Source: Leifsonia sp. C5G2 (GTDB lineage: Bacteria > Actinomycetota > Actinomycetes > Actinomycetales > Microbacteriaceae). From it: 64,000 bases of DNA. Made by a program: the position numbers and the translations under genes. The DNA lies in the NCBI RefSeq assembly GCF_013359685.1, contig NZ_JABFMV010000001.1:1-64000 (forward strand), read 5' to 3'. Of the stretch, positions 33,542 through 42,611 are shown in pieces. Every line of letters starts with the position of its first letter. The stretch's first letter is position 1. A model generated the notes under the pieces. That model searched no databases. It saw only the letters and a program-made list of their open reading frames with translations, and had not been told where the DNA came from.

Positions 33542-34831
33542 ATGGCAACGCCCCCTCGGACCCTGGTGCCGCCCGCGGTCACCGAGTTCCTGGGTTCCGC
33601 GCGCTTCACATCCACCCTCGCACTGCTGGCGGTGGTCGTCGGGTTCTCCACCCACGCGATCCGCGCCCTCATCGGGTGGCCCGGCCTGATCGGCGCCCTC
33701 GGCGTGCTCGTCGTCCTGGCCGCTGTGTCGTTCGCTGCGCAGTGGAAGCTCATCGAGTGGCACGGGCTCCTGCCCGTCTCGGCGCTGCTGTTCGTCGGCT
33801 GGTGCGCCCTCTCCCTCCTCTGGAGCCAGTACCAGTGGGCGACGCTGGCCGGCGTGATCTACCAGCTGATCTTCGCCTTCCTCGCGGTCTACATCGCACT
33901 GGTGCGCGACGCCATCCAGATCGTCCGCGTGGTGGGCGACGCCCTCCGGTTCCTGCTCACGCTCTCGCTCTCGCTCGAGGTGCTCAGCGGCCTCCTGCTC
34001 GACGCCCCGATGCGCTTCCTCGGCATCCAGGGCAACATCGCCTTCGGCGGACCCATCCAGGGCCTCTTCGGCACCCGCAATCAGCTGAGCATCGTCGCGC
34101 TGATCGCCTTCGTCACCTTCCTCGTCGAGCTACGGACGCGTTCGGTGCGGCCCCCGGTCGCCGCGTACTCGATCACGCTCGCCGCACTCTGCATCCTTCT
34201 CGCGCACTCCCCCGTCATCGCGGCCGTCTCGGTCGTCGTCGGCCTCGCCACCCTGGCGCTGTACCTGCTGCGCAAGGTGCCGGCAAACCAGCGGCCCTAC
34301 TTCCAGTGGGGGCTCGCGATCTTCACCGTCGCGGTGCTGGTCACGGCGTACATCTACCGCACGCGCGTGATCGACCTGCTGAACGCCCGCGCCGACTTCC
34401 AGGTCCGCTACCAGCTGTGGATCCAGATCTGGGAGCTCATCCCGGTGGAGCAGACGGTCGGCTGGGGCTGGGTGGGGTCGTGGCCCACCGACCTTTATCC
34501 GTTCACCGCCATCCAGGCCGCGACCGGGGTCTACCACGCCGACGGGCTGAACGCCTACCTCGACGTCTACCTGCAGGTCGGCGTGATCGGCCTGCTGCTG
34601 TTCGTCGCCCTGATCGCACTGGCGTTCAGCCGCTCCTGGCTGCTCGCCTCGAACCGCCGCAGCGTCGTCTACGCCTGGGCGCCGCTGGTGCTCGTCGCCC
34701 TGCTGGTGACCAGCGTCTTCGAGAGCTCGATCCTGGTGGAGGCGGGCTGGATGCTGCTGGTGATCTGCACGGTCAAGGCATCGCAGGGCATGAGCTGGCG
34801 GCTGCGGCTGCCGCACCGCGACGCGAGCTGA
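33542..34831 (+). CDS. O-antigen ligase/polymerase-like membrane protein (second paralogue)
   Basis: 429 aa with about eleven membrane segments. The family signature region includes GGPIQGLFGTRNQLSIVALI and the long C-terminal loop with WGWVGSWPTDLYPF and DGLNAYLDVYLQVGVIG. It shares layout and motifs with the protein at 30867, implying duplication, but the two have diverged throughout. It may be the polymerase (Wzy) or ligase for the downstream glycan. It has its own terminator upstream and a leaderless promoter. The stop is 12 bases from the convergent GT2 stop. Confidence 0.85.
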   Translation: MATPPRTLVPPAVTEFLGSARFTSTLALLAVVVGFSTHAIRALIGWPGLIGALGVLVVLAAVSFAAQWKLIEWHGLLPVSALLFVGWCALSLLWSQYQWATLAGVIYQLIFAFLAVYIALVRDAIQIVRVVGDALRFLLTLSLSLEVLSGLLLDAPMRFLGIQGNIAFGGPIQGLFGTRNQLSIVALIAFVTFLVELRTRSVRPPVAAYSITLAALCILLAHSPVIAAVSVVVGLATLALYLLRKVPANQRPYFQWGLAIFTVAVLVTAYIYRTRVIDLLNARADFQVRYQLWIQIWELIPVEQTVGWGWVGSWPTDLYPFTAIQAATGVYHADGLNAYLDVYLQVGVIGLLLFVALIALAFSRSWLLASNRRSVVYAWAPLVLVALLVTSVFESSILVEAGWMLLVICTVKASQGMSWRLRLPHRDAS

Positions 34832-34843
34832 CCGCGAGGGCGC

Positions 34844-35821
34844 TCAGACGGGCTGAACGAGGTCGCGCAGGACGTCCTGCGCCCCCAGGCCGAACCGGGC
34901 GTACGAGCCGGACCGCAGCTGAGCGAGCACCGGGCGGACACGGCGCAGCCGGGAGGCGGGGTACGCCGACCGCACCTCCTCATGCGCGAGTTTCGCCCGC
35001 ACTGCCTCGCGCAGGTCAGGACGGACCGCCGGGTGGTCGCCGTAGCGCTCGGCGAGGGCTCGCGCCCGCTCCAGGAGTCGCGCGTTGCGTCCGGACCGCG
35101 ATTCGGTCAGCCGGCCGAGAGCCGCTCTCGCGCCGAGCCGAGTGGCGCCGATCTCGTTTGCGCCGTGGAGCCGGTACGACGTCAGAGCGCGGCGGTCGAC
35201 CAGCACGTCGCCGAGGAATGCCGCGGACACCGCGAGCCACTCGTCGTGCACCCAGCTCTCCGGGATCGGGAGCGCGAGCTCGATGAGACGGCGGGTCATG
35301 CCCGCCGTCGCTCCCGTGACGATGTTGCGCCGCAGCAGCGTCTCCGCCGCACGGCCGCTCTCGACCGCGGCGAGCTCCGCCTCGGAGACCCGGAGGTTGC
35401 CGAACAGCGTCTCGTCGGCGGACACCCCCGCGCCGTCGACGATCGTCGCGTCGGTGAAGACGAGTTGCGCCCGCGCAGGGTCGAGCCGTGCGGCGAGAAC
35501 GCGGGCTTTGTCGGGGTCCCAGACGTCGTCCTGATCCGAGAGGAGGACGACGTCGCCGGTGGCCCGCGCGAGCACCGACTCGAAGTTCTTGGTGACGCCG
35601 AGGGCGGGTCGGTTGACGGTGACGCTCACGTTCGCCCGGTCCGCGCTCCGCTCCGCGAAGTCTTCGACGAGGTCGACCGTGGTGTCGGTCGAGTCGTCGT
35701 CCGAGACCAGGAGCTCGTCGACGGGACGCGACTGCTGCGCGATGGAGTGCAGCTGGTCGGCGAGGTAGCGGGCGCCGTTGTGCGTGCAGAGCGCGACGGA
35801 GACGCGAGCGGGTTCAGCCAT
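34844..35821 (-). CDS. Glycosyltransferase family 2, rhamnosyltransferase-like
   Basis: 325 aa GT-A enzyme with no membrane segment. Motifs in order are SVALCTHNGARYLADQL, LVSDDDSTDTT, the DxD-type LLSDQDDVWDP, then WVHDEWLAVSAA in the acceptor region. This combination is usual for rhamnosyl- or galactosyltransferases of O-antigen clusters, so rhamnose is possible but unproven. The start codon overlaps the 3' end of the galE-like gene by 8 bases on the same strand, so the two are coupled. The donor may be UDP-galactose from that epimerase. Confidence 0.88.
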   Translation of the reverse strand: MAEPARVSVALCTHNGARYLADQLHSIAQQSRPVDELLVSDDDSTDTTVDLVEDFAERSADRANVSVTVNRPALGVTKNFESVLARATGDVVLLSDQDDVWDPDKARVLAARLDPARAQLVFTDATIVDGAGVSADETLFGNLRVSEAELAAVESGRAAETLLRRNIVTGATAGMTRRLIELALPIPESWVHDEWLAVSAAFLGDVLVDRRALTSYRLHGANEIGATRLGARAALGRLTESRSGRNARLLERARALAERYGDHPAVRPDLREAVRAKLAHEEVRSAYPASRLRRVRPVLAQLRSGSYARFGLGAQDVLRDLVQPV

Positions 35822-36791
35822 CCGTGACCGACAGCAGTGCGTGCGCCGACCAGGCGGACTCGACGATGTCGGTCAGCCCGAACCGAGCCCGCCATCCCAT
35901 GGCCTCGGCGGCCCTGGCCGGGTCCGCCACGACCACGGCCGGATCGCCGGCGCGCCGCGGGCGGACCTCCGGCACGAGGTCGGAGCCGGACACGGCGAGG
36001 ATGGCGTCCACCATCTCCCGCACCGAGCTGCCCGAGCCGGTCCCGATGTTGAACACCTCGTGCCCCGGCCCCTCTGCCCGGGCGAGCAGGTCGAGCGCCG
36101 CGAGGTGCGCGTCGGCCAGGTCGCTGACGTGGATGTAGTCACGGATGCACGTCCCGTCGGGCGTGGCGTAGTCGTCGCCGAAGATGAGAGGCGGAAGCCC
36201 CTGGTCGATGCGCTCGAAGACCATGGGAACCAGGTTGAGGACCGCGGTGTCGCCGAGCTCCGGCCGTCCCGCTCCCGCGACGTTGAAGTACCGGAGGCTG
36301 GCAGCGCGCATCCCGACCGCTGAACTGGCCTCGCCGAGCAGCTGCTCGCCGATCAGCTTGGTGCGGCCGTACGGGTTGATCGGTTCGGTCGGGGTCGACT
36401 CGACCAGGTGCTCGCCCTCGGAGGAGCCGTACACCGCTGCCGACGAGGAGAACACGATGGTCGGGACGTCGGCCCGTTCCATGGCGAGCAGCACGTTCGC
36501 CAGCGAGCCCACGTTCTGCTGGTAGTACCACGCCGGTCGCCGCACCGACTCGTCGACGCGCTTCCGGGCGGCGAAGTGGATGACGGCGTCGTGGCCGCGC
36601 AGGATCGCCGCCAGCTCGTCGACGGCGGACTCGTTCTCGAGGCTGAGCCGGTGGGAAGGCGTGTCGCCGATGCGCTCGGCGATGCCGGTGACGAAGTCGT
36701 CGACCACTGTCACCTCGTCGCCTCGACCGCGCAGCTGCCACACCACATGGCTGCCGATGTACCCCGCCCCGCCGGTGACCAGAACCTTCAT
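35814..36791 (-). CDS. galE: UDP-glucose 4-epimerase-like enzyme, second copy
   Basis: 325 aa extended SDR. Rossmann loop GGAGYIGSHVV at 7-17, catalytic Ser in FSSSAAVYGSSE, YGRTK Tyr-Lys pair, RYFNVAGAG, and the GalE signature GDDYATPDGTCIRDYIHVSDLA. It is about as long as the galE at 27373 and keeps all catalytic residues. Coupled to the downstream GT2, it is the dedicated epimerase of this cluster. A minus-strand TAGAAT (36799-36804) lies 7 nt before the ATG, indicating a leaderless mRNA. The long in-frame extension upstream is antisense to the next gene and rejected. Confidence 0.93.
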   Translation of the reverse strand: MKVLVTGGAGYIGSHVVWQLRGRGDEVTVVDDFVTGIAERIGDTPSHRLSLENESAVDELAAILRGHDAVIHFAARKRVDESVRRPAWYYQQNVGSLANVLLAMERADVPTIVFSSSAAVYGSSEGEHLVESTPTEPINPYGRTKLIGEQLLGEASSAVGMRAASLRYFNVAGAGRPELGDTAVLNLVPMVFERIDQGLPPLIFGDDYATPDGTCIRDYIHVSDLADAHLAALDLLARAEGPGHEVFNIGTGSGSSVREMVDAILAVSGSDLVPEVRPRRAGDPAVVVADPARAAEAMGWRARFGLTDIVESAWSAHALLSVTDG

Positions 36792-36798
36792 GCCCTCG

Positions 36799-36804
36799 AT
36801 TCTA
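36799..36804 (-). promoter_or_regulatory. -10 box of the second galE
   Basis: TAGAAT, close to the TATAAT consensus, with 7 nt to the ATG at 36791. Confidence 0.6.
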
Positions 36805-36842
36805 GGAGTTCCGCGCGTGACGGACGGCCCGCGCGCGCACGC

Positions 36843-36848
36843 TACGCT
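36843..36848 (+). promoter_or_regulatory. -10 box of the membrane protein gene
   Basis: TACGCT, giving a leader of about 27 nt that includes GGGGGAA ahead of the TTG start at 36882. Divergent with the galE promoter. Confidence 0.4.
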
Positions 36849-36881
36849 TGCTGGGGCCGATCCACGAGGAATGGGGGAACA

Positions 36882-38273
36882 TTGACCACGATCGCACCGA
36901 ACGCGACGGCAGCGACAGGATTCGCCGGCTGGTTGCGGAGGTTCTGGGTCCCCATCCTCCTCGTGGTCATCGCCCTCGGCTACAGCGTCCCGACGACGCT
37001 GCTGCACACGAAGGCGCTCTCCCCCGTCGACGAGTGGGTCTACAGCGACTACCTCGACAAGGTGCCGACCGAACTGCTCGTGCACCAGGGCGAGCTGGTC
37101 GGCCAGGAGGCGCGGGCGCGAATCGCGTGCGACGGCGTCTACCCGTATGGGCCGATGGGCCAGCCGTGCGGGTCGTCGTACAACAACCCGTCCAAGTTCC
37201 CGTTCGCCGGCAAGACCTCGGCCGACGCCTACACGCCGATCTACTTCGTGAGCACCTGGGTGGTCGGGGAGGCTCTGCGCCTGCTCCCCGGCGTGAACGA
37301 GCTGGAAGGCTGGCGGCTCACCGGCTCGCTCTGGCTCGCCGCGACGATGGTCATGCTGTACCTGGTGTTCCGCAGGTTCCGCATCCATCCGGTCGCGATC
37401 GTCGCCCTCGGGACGGCGTTCGTCGTGTCGCCCTTCTCGTGGTGGACCTACACCTACATCAGCACGGATGCTCCGTCCGCGTTCTTCGGCGCTCTCCTGC
37501 TGCTGCTGACCCTGCGCTACCTCGACGGCCGAGGGAGCGGCTGGTGGCTGGTCGGGTTCTCGGCACTCGCCGTCCTGGTGAAGGTCACCAACATCCTGGG
37601 CGTCTGCCTCGCGGCCCTCGTGCTGCTCCTCAGCTGGCTGTGGGAGCTGCGTCGGACGCGTTGGACGGACGGCTGGCGCAGCCTGCGGCCGGACGGGGAG
37701 CGACGCTCGCTCGGGCTGCCGCTCTTCGGCGTGCTGTCGGTCGCCGCGGCCATCGTCGCCCAGCTCGGCTGGCTCGGCCTGCACCGCGCCCTCGCCGTCG
37801 GGCCTGCCGCCGAGCAGGGCATCTCCGGTCCGCTCGGCGGCAAGGCCCTGCTGGAGCAGACCGTGAGCTTCCTGCCGGGGACGCTCACGTCGACCGTCTT
37901 CGTCGCGGGCAGCGGAGGCAACTCCGCCCTCCCCATGTACAACTGGGCACTGGCGCCCCTCACCTGGCTGTGCGTGATCGGCGTGCTCGGCACGTTCTTC
38001 GCACTCCGGATGCGGAGCCGCCTCGCCCCGCTCGTGGTCGCCATCGCGATCTCGTCGGTGTTCTTCGCTCCGATGCTGGCGGTCGTCGTCAAGGTCACCA
38101 CCGGGTCGTACTTCCCGCTCCCCGCCCGCTACGGGGCGGTGCTGCTCGTCGCGTTCCTGCTGACCGTCGGCCTGCTGCTGCGCAACCGGTGGGCGTCGTG
38201 GATCGTGCTGGGCTACTCGGCGGCGCTGGGCATCGCCATGATCGCGCTCACGTACACGATCTCGGTGCACTGA
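36882..38273 (+). CDS. Polytopic membrane protein, DUF2142/GT-C-like
   Basis: 463 aa from a TTG at 36882 preceded by GGGGGAA. No ATG fits, and the short ATG at 36871 is out of frame. TM1 at about 20-38 is followed by an extracytoplasmic loop with acidic residues (SPVDEWVYSDYLDKVP), then about ten further segments. Acidic residues in the first loop are typical of GT-C transferases that use lipid-linked sugar donors, and the loop resembles the DUF2142 protein at 50270. Function is inferred only: a surface-glycan transferase is plausible. It ends convergent to a GT4 gene with a small hairpin between. Confidence 0.72.
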   Translation: MTTIAPNATAATGFAGWLRRFWVPILLVVIALGYSVPTTLLHTKALSPVDEWVYSDYLDKVPTELLVHQGELVGQEARARIACDGVYPYGPMGQPCGSSYNNPSKFPFAGKTSADAYTPIYFVSTWVVGEALRLLPGVNELEGWRLTGSLWLAATMVMLYLVFRRFRIHPVAIVALGTAFVVSPFSWWTYTYISTDAPSAFFGALLLLLTLRYLDGRGSGWWLVGFSALAVLVKVTNILGVCLAALVLLLSWLWELRRTRWTDGWRSLRPDGERRSLGLPLFGVLSVAAAIVAQLGWLGLHRALAVGPAAEQGISGPLGGKALLEQTVSFLPGTLTSTVFVAGSGGNSALPMYNWALAPLTWLCVIGVLGTFFALRMRSRLAPLVVAIAISSVFFAPMLAVVVKVTTGSYFPLPARYGAVLLVAFLLTVGLLLRNRWASWIVLGYSAALGIAMIALTYTISVH

Positions 38274-38274
38274 G

Positions 38275-38287
38275 CCGGCGGCGCCGG
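38275..38287. terminator. Short hairpin between convergent stops
   Basis: CCGGC-GGC-GCCGG in the 15-base gap between the membrane protein and the GT4 gene. Weak but well placed. Confidence 0.3.
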
Positions 38288-38288
38288 G

Positions 38289-39386
38289 TCAGGCGCTGAC
38301 GCTGTCCAGGATGCGGAGATAGTCGACCGCGCGCGCCTCCCACGACCACGCCCGGGCGTCGTCGCGTGCCCACGTGGGCAGCGGGTGCTCGCGCGCGTCG
38401 AGCATGGCGGCGGCGAGCGACGCGGTGTCCTGCGCGGCGACGATGCGGATGGGCGCACCGGCGTTCCGCAGCGCGGCGACGCCCGCCAGGTCGTAGCTGA
38501 CGACCTGCGCGCGGCTGACGGCCGCCTCGATGAGCGTCGTCTGGAACCCCTCGGCGAGCGTGCTGGGGTTGACCAGGATGTTGTCCCGCAGGCTGATAAA
38601 CACCTCGTCCGTGGGGATCCGCCCACGGAACACGACGCGATCGCCGACACCCGCGGCCGCTGCCCGGGCCTCCAGGTCGCGCCGCAGGGGGCCGTCGCCG
38701 ACGATGACCAGCCGCGCGTCGCCGACGGCGTCGCCCAGCGAGGCGAACGCGTCGATGGCGCGATCGGCGCCCTTGCCCGGCACCAGACGCCCCACGAAGA
38801 CGAAGTCGCGGCCGGCGGTCGGCGCACTGTCCGCCGGCGGCAGATCGATCGCGTTGTAGAAGACCTCGGCCCGCACACCGGAGAGCCGGCGCACGAAGTC
38901 GACCACACGCTCCGAGACACCGAGCACCCGATCCGACGAGCGCAGCGCACGCCTGCCGAGCGTCACGTCGACCAGGCGGCTCGCCGCAGCGACGGGCAGC
39001 GAGACTCCGCGGACGAAGTCGGACCCGTGCTCGGTGTGGATCAGCGGCGCCTGGAGGACGCGGGCGAACCGCTTCCCGCGCCAGGTCATCGGGAAGAACC
39101 GCGTCTGCGTGGAGATCGCGGTCACTCCCTCCCCGCGCAGCCCGTCCACCACGTGGGAGACACGGCCGGAGCGCGGGAACGCGAAGACACCGCCGATCGA
39201 CCGTCCCCGGGCGAGGCGGATGACGCGCACACCGTCCTCGACCGTGTCCGAGTCCCCGGCGGCCAGCGTGACGACGGTCGCCCGATGACCCGCCCGGACG
39301 AGCTCGCGCGCCAGCGCGGCGACGTGCAGCTCCACGCCGCCGACGCTCGGGGCATAGTTGTTCACCACGAACACGACGTGGTGCAT
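38289..39386 (-). CDS. Glycosyltransferase family 4
   Basis: 365 aa GT-B enzyme. N-terminal domain opens VVFVVNNYAPSVGGVELHV with the usual glycine-rich loop. The C-terminal domain has FVGRLVPGKGADRAIDAF and the EX7E motif in LAEGFQTTLIEAAVS. Its ATG overlaps the stop codon of the GH25 gene in TGATG, so translation is coupled to the muramidase. The donor sugar is not identifiable. Pairing a glycosyltransferase with a muramidase in one transcript is unusual. Confidence 0.9.
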   Translation of the reverse strand: MHHVVFVVNNYAPSVGGVELHVAALARELVRAGHRATVVTLAAGDSDTVEDGVRVIRLARGRSIGGVFAFPRSGRVSHVVDGLRGEGVTAISTQTRFFPMTWRGKRFARVLQAPLIHTEHGSDFVRGVSLPVAAASRLVDVTLGRRALRSSDRVLGVSERVVDFVRRLSGVRAEVFYNAIDLPPADSAPTAGRDFVFVGRLVPGKGADRAIDAFASLGDAVGDARLVIVGDGPLRRDLEARAAAAGVGDRVVFRGRIPTDEVFISLRDNILVNPSTLAEGFQTTLIEAAVSRAQVVSYDLAGVAALRNAGAPIRIVAAQDTASLAAAMLDAREHPLPTWARDDARAWSWEARAVDYLRILDSVSA

Positions 39387-42043
39387 CAGCGGTACATGGT
39401 CCAGTTGCTGCCGTTCACGACCGCGGCGTCGAAACCGGGCGTGATCGATCCCGTCGTGCCGGTGCCTTTGTAGAAGAACGCGTTGCCGTCGGGCCGGATG
39501 CCCAGCAGGTCGGGCTTCCCGTCGCCGTCGGCGTCCCCGATCGCGATGACCCGGGAGTAGATCGACCAGTTGGTGCCGATCCGGTACGGCGAGCCGAAGA
39601 CGGTGCCGGACGAGGCGCTGCCGGTTCCCGGGTACAGCCACAGGTCCCCGTTCTGGCGGCGCACGATCAGGTCGGCCTTGCGGTCGCCGTTGAAGTCGCG
39701 CGGAGCGCTGACGTCGGCGACCGATCCGAGGTTCGAGGTGATCGCGACACCGGCCCGGTAGCCCTGGTGGGTCGCGTCGACCACGCCCGTCCCGCCGTAG
39801 AAGACGGCACTCCCGTCGGAGCGGTACGCGAGCAGGTCCGGCTTGCCGTCGCCGTCGAGGTCGCCGACTCCGACCACCCGGGTGAAGATGTTCCAGCCCC
39901 AGCCGACCTTGATGCCCGGCTGGTAGCCGCTGTCCGTGCCCGAGACCCGACCGGTGCCCGCGTAGAACCACAGCGTCCCGTCCGGCTCGACGCCGAGCAG
40001 GTCGGGCTTGCCGTCGCCGTTCAGGTCGCCCGCCGAGACGAGATAGCGGAACATGTTCCAGCCCCAGCCGATCTTCGCCGCTCCGGTGAAGACCGGGGAC
40101 GCGCTCCCGGTGCCGGTGCGGAGCCACAGGGTGCCGTCCGCGGCTTCGGTGAGCGCGTCCGGCTTGCCGTCGCCCGTGAAGTCGCCCGGAACCGCCATCT
40201 CCGCGATCTGGGTCCAGACGCCTCCCGCGTTCTGGGCGGCGGCGTAGCCGCCGGAGGAGGCGATCCCCGCACCGCCGATGAACATCAGCGACCCCGACAG
40301 GGTGCGGTCCAGGATGTCCGGGTAGCCGTCGCCGTTCAGGTCGCCCGGGGTGGCGAAGACATCGGTCGATGAAAGACCGTTCAGGGCGATCGGCTGGCCC
40401 GGCTGGTAATAGCCCGCCGTTCCCGTGCCGGCGTAGAAGGTCGCCGTGTTGTCGTTCCCGATGCCGATCAGGTCGGCCTTGCCGTCCTTGTTCAGGTCGC
40501 CGACGCCGAGGAGGACGCGGAAGATCGACCAGTTGGTGCCGATCTGCACGGCCGCACCGAACGTGCCGCCGTTCGAGATGCTGCCGGTGCCCGGGATGAG
40601 CCACAAAGACCCGTCGGCCTTCCTTCCGATGAGGTCGGGCTTGCCGTCGCCGTTGAAGTCTCCGACAGCGGTGATGTCGGAGTAGTCCTTCCAGCCGGTC
40701 GCGATCTGCTGCGCGGACGAGTAGCCCTCGCCGCCGGCGACACCGGCCTTGCCTGTGCCCTTGTAGGCGTACACGGTTCCGTCAGGCTTGCGGGCGATCA
40801 GGTCGGGCTTGCCGTCACCGTCGAGATCGCCAGCGCCCACCAGGACGTTGTAGATGCCCCAGCCCGCACCGATCTGCACCGCGGGCTGATACCCCGGGCT
40901 GGACATCCCGCCCACGGTGCCGGTTCCGGCGTAGAACCATAGCGTCCCGTCGGAGCGGCGCGCGATGAAGTCCGGCTTGCCATCGCCGTTGAAGTCGCCG
41001 ACGCGGATGATGGGGCTCGTGATGGGCTGGACCATGGGTCCGTTGCTGGCGAAGGCGACCAGGTCGGCGGCGGTGCCGTTGAAGGTGTCCTGATCGCCGG
41101 GGAACAGGCCCGTCGAGCCGTACTGCCAGATCGTGTAGTTCGGCCAGCCCGCCGGGAGGGTCCCCGCCCCGGAGGCGAGGTTGCTGGGGTAGCGCGCGAT
41201 GAAGAGGGGGTTCGCGCCGAAACCGGAGTCGTTCCCCGTGCAACGGGTCCACCAGTCGGTGGTCGTGTAGATGGCGGGCAGCCGGCCGACGCGGGCGAGG
41301 ACCGTGTTGGAGAAGTCCCGGATCCAGGACAGCATCGCCGATGTGGTGAGGCCCCAGCAGGTGTTCCCGTTCGGGCCGTACTCGATGTCGAGGAGCGGAG
41401 GCAGCGTCCGGCCGTCGTTGACCCAGCCGCCACCGTTGCTGACGAAGTAGTTGGCCTGCGCCGCACCGGAGGAGGTGTTCGGCGTGGCGTAGTGGTACGC
41501 GCCGTGCATGAGACCGGCTGCGTACGAGTCGTTGTACTGCTCCGCGAACTGGCTGCTCTGGTAGTCGGTGCCCTCCGTCGCCTTGACGTACGCGAACTTC
41601 GCGCCGTTGCCGGCGATCGTGTACCAGTCGGAGAGGGTGAGCTGCTGCCAGCCGCTGACATCGAGCCCCGGGATCCCCGGCGGCAGTCCGGAGACGGCGG
41701 CGAAGGTGCGGAAGCGCGACGGCGCCGACGGCTCGTTCGCGGCCACTGTCGCACCCATCGAGTGGTTGCCCGTCGCGTCCATCTCGGCGAGCGTCGGGTC
41801 GGCCGTCACCGGCGACGGGAGGGGATCGGCGGTCGTCGTGGGAGCAGGGGACGGTGTCGCGGTGCCGGTCGCGGGAGGTGCGGCCGGGTCGGTGCCCGCC
41901 GGGGACGGTATGGTCGTCGCGGGAGCTGGAGCGGACGTGTCCGCCACCGCCGGGAGCGGCCCTCCCGCCACCAGCGAGACGAGGATTCCGGCCGTGGCCG
42001 CCGTGACGAGCCACCTCACGGTGCGACCGGTGAACGTACCCAT
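39386..42043 (-). CDS. Secreted GH25 muramidase with ten FG-GAP repeats
   Basis: 885 aa secreted protein. Signal peptide of about 35 residues ending PAVADT. A Pro/Thr/Ala-rich spacer runs to about 110. The GH25 catalytic domain (about 123-340) has Asp128 in GLDVSGW and the Asp219/Glu221 pair in LLDIEYG, plus the substrate-cleft YHYATPNT. It is followed by ten FG-GAP/VCBS-like units (about 345-885), each with a GDxxGDGKPDLL-type calcium loop, DGTLWFYAGTG and a W-containing end. It would cut the peptidoglycan glycan strand, and the repeats may bind polysaccharide. It has its own promoter region at 42044-42190. Confidence 0.93.
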   Translation of the reverse strand: MGTFTGRTVRWLVTAATAGILVSLVAGGPLPAVADTSAPAPATTIPSPAGTDPAAPPATGTATPSPAPTTTADPLPSPVTADPTLAEMDATGNHSMGATVAANEPSAPSRFRTFAAVSGLPPGIPGLDVSGWQQLTLSDWYTIAGNGAKFAYVKATEGTDYQSSQFAEQYNDSYAAGLMHGAYHYATPNTSSGAAQANYFVSNGGGWVNDGRTLPPLLDIEYGPNGNTCWGLTTSAMLSWIRDFSNTVLARVGRLPAIYTTTDWWTRCTGNDSGFGANPLFIARYPSNLASGAGTLPAGWPNYTIWQYGSTGLFPGDQDTFNGTAADLVAFASNGPMVQPITSPIIRVGDFNGDGKPDFIARRSDGTLWFYAGTGTVGGMSSPGYQPAVQIGAGWGIYNVLVGAGDLDGDGKPDLIARKPDGTVYAYKGTGKAGVAGGEGYSSAQQIATGWKDYSDITAVGDFNGDGKPDLIGRKADGSLWLIPGTGSISNGGTFGAAVQIGTNWSIFRVLLGVGDLNKDGKADLIGIGNDNTATFYAGTGTAGYYQPGQPIALNGLSSTDVFATPGDLNGDGYPDILDRTLSGSLMFIGGAGIASSGGYAAAQNAGGVWTQIAEMAVPGDFTGDGKPDALTEAADGTLWLRTGTGSASPVFTGAAKIGWGWNMFRYLVSAGDLNGDGKPDLLGVEPDGTLWFYAGTGRVSGTDSGYQPGIKVGWGWNIFTRVVGVGDLDGDGKPDLLAYRSDGSAVFYGGTGVVDATHQGYRAGVAITSNLGSVADVSAPRDFNGDRKADLIVRRQNGDLWLYPGTGSASSGTVFGSPYRIGTNWSIYSRVIAIGDADGDGKPDLLGIRPDGNAFFYKGTGTTGSITPGFDAAVVNGSNWTMYR

Positions 42044-42129
42044 GGGATCCTCATTCTCGGCGGGGCGGGGATCGGCGAATCGCGAGAGGCCTGCCTTCCG
42101 GTCGGGGAAAGGGCCGCCCGCGCCCTCCT

Positions 42130-42145
42130 AGAGTAGATCGTCTAC
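42130..42145 (-). promoter_or_regulatory. Palindrome overlapping a -10 box upstream of the GH25 gene
   Basis: GTAGA-TCG-TCTAC (42133-42145) overlaps a minus-strand TACTCT (42130-42135). The arrangement looks like an operator. The start of the GH25 gene is about 90 bases further on. Confidence 0.4.
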
Positions 42146-42191
42146 CCGCTGGACGGCGGGAATGACGCGGACCGGGATCGGTGGATGGCGT

Positions 42192-42599
42192 CTATTCCGA
42201 ACGCTTCTGCACGCCGGGCTCGACCTCGGCCGCCTTCTCCCCCTCGAACGCGGTGGCCGCATCCGGTGCGTTCTGGATCGCGATCAGCCGCGCCAGGCGG
42301 GTGATCTCGAGGTCGGTCTTGCGGTGCCGCCGCTGCACGACGAGCGAGTTGCCGATGAAGACGACGATGAGCCCGTAGAGCAGCAGGTCCGTGCCACGCC
42401 CGACGCCGAGCAGGTTCGCCACCGCCGTCACGGACGACGGGAACACGACCGCGAGCACGACGATCAGCAGCAGCGCCAGCATCGAGAGCCGGCGGAGCGC
42501 CAGATGACGCGCGCCCTTCCCCGGCAGCATCAGGAAGATGCTGAACGCGACGATGACGACGATCAGGATGATCTTGATCGCGAGCTGTCCGGTATCCAT
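42192..42599 (-). CDS. DUF2304 membrane protein (partner of GT2 at 42612)
   Basis: 135 aa with three membrane segments (about 7-27, 38-60, 70-90) and a basic then acidic cytoplasmic tail (RRHRKTDLEITRLARLIAIQ). DUF2304 proteins commonly follow a polyprenyl-phosphate GT2 and are thought to assist it. Here it begins 12 bases after the GT2 stop. A second GT2-DUF2304 pair lies in mirror image on the plus strand at 43422-44526. Confidence 0.86.
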   Translation of the reverse strand: MDTGQLAIKIILIVVIVAFSIFLMLPGKGARHLALRRLSMLALLLIVVLAVVFPSSVTAVANLLGVGRGTDLLLYGLIVVFIGNSLVVQRRHRKTDLEITRLARLIAIQNAPDAATAFEGEKAAEVEPGVQKRSE

Positions 42600-42611
42600 G
42601 CGTGCGGGCCC

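Noticed and set aside
36792-38270. Minus-strand extension that would fuse 490 residues to the N terminus of the second GalE
   Set aside because: The extension is antisense to the polytopic membrane gene, and the GalE N terminus (Rossmann loop) begins properly at 36791 next to a TAGAAT box.
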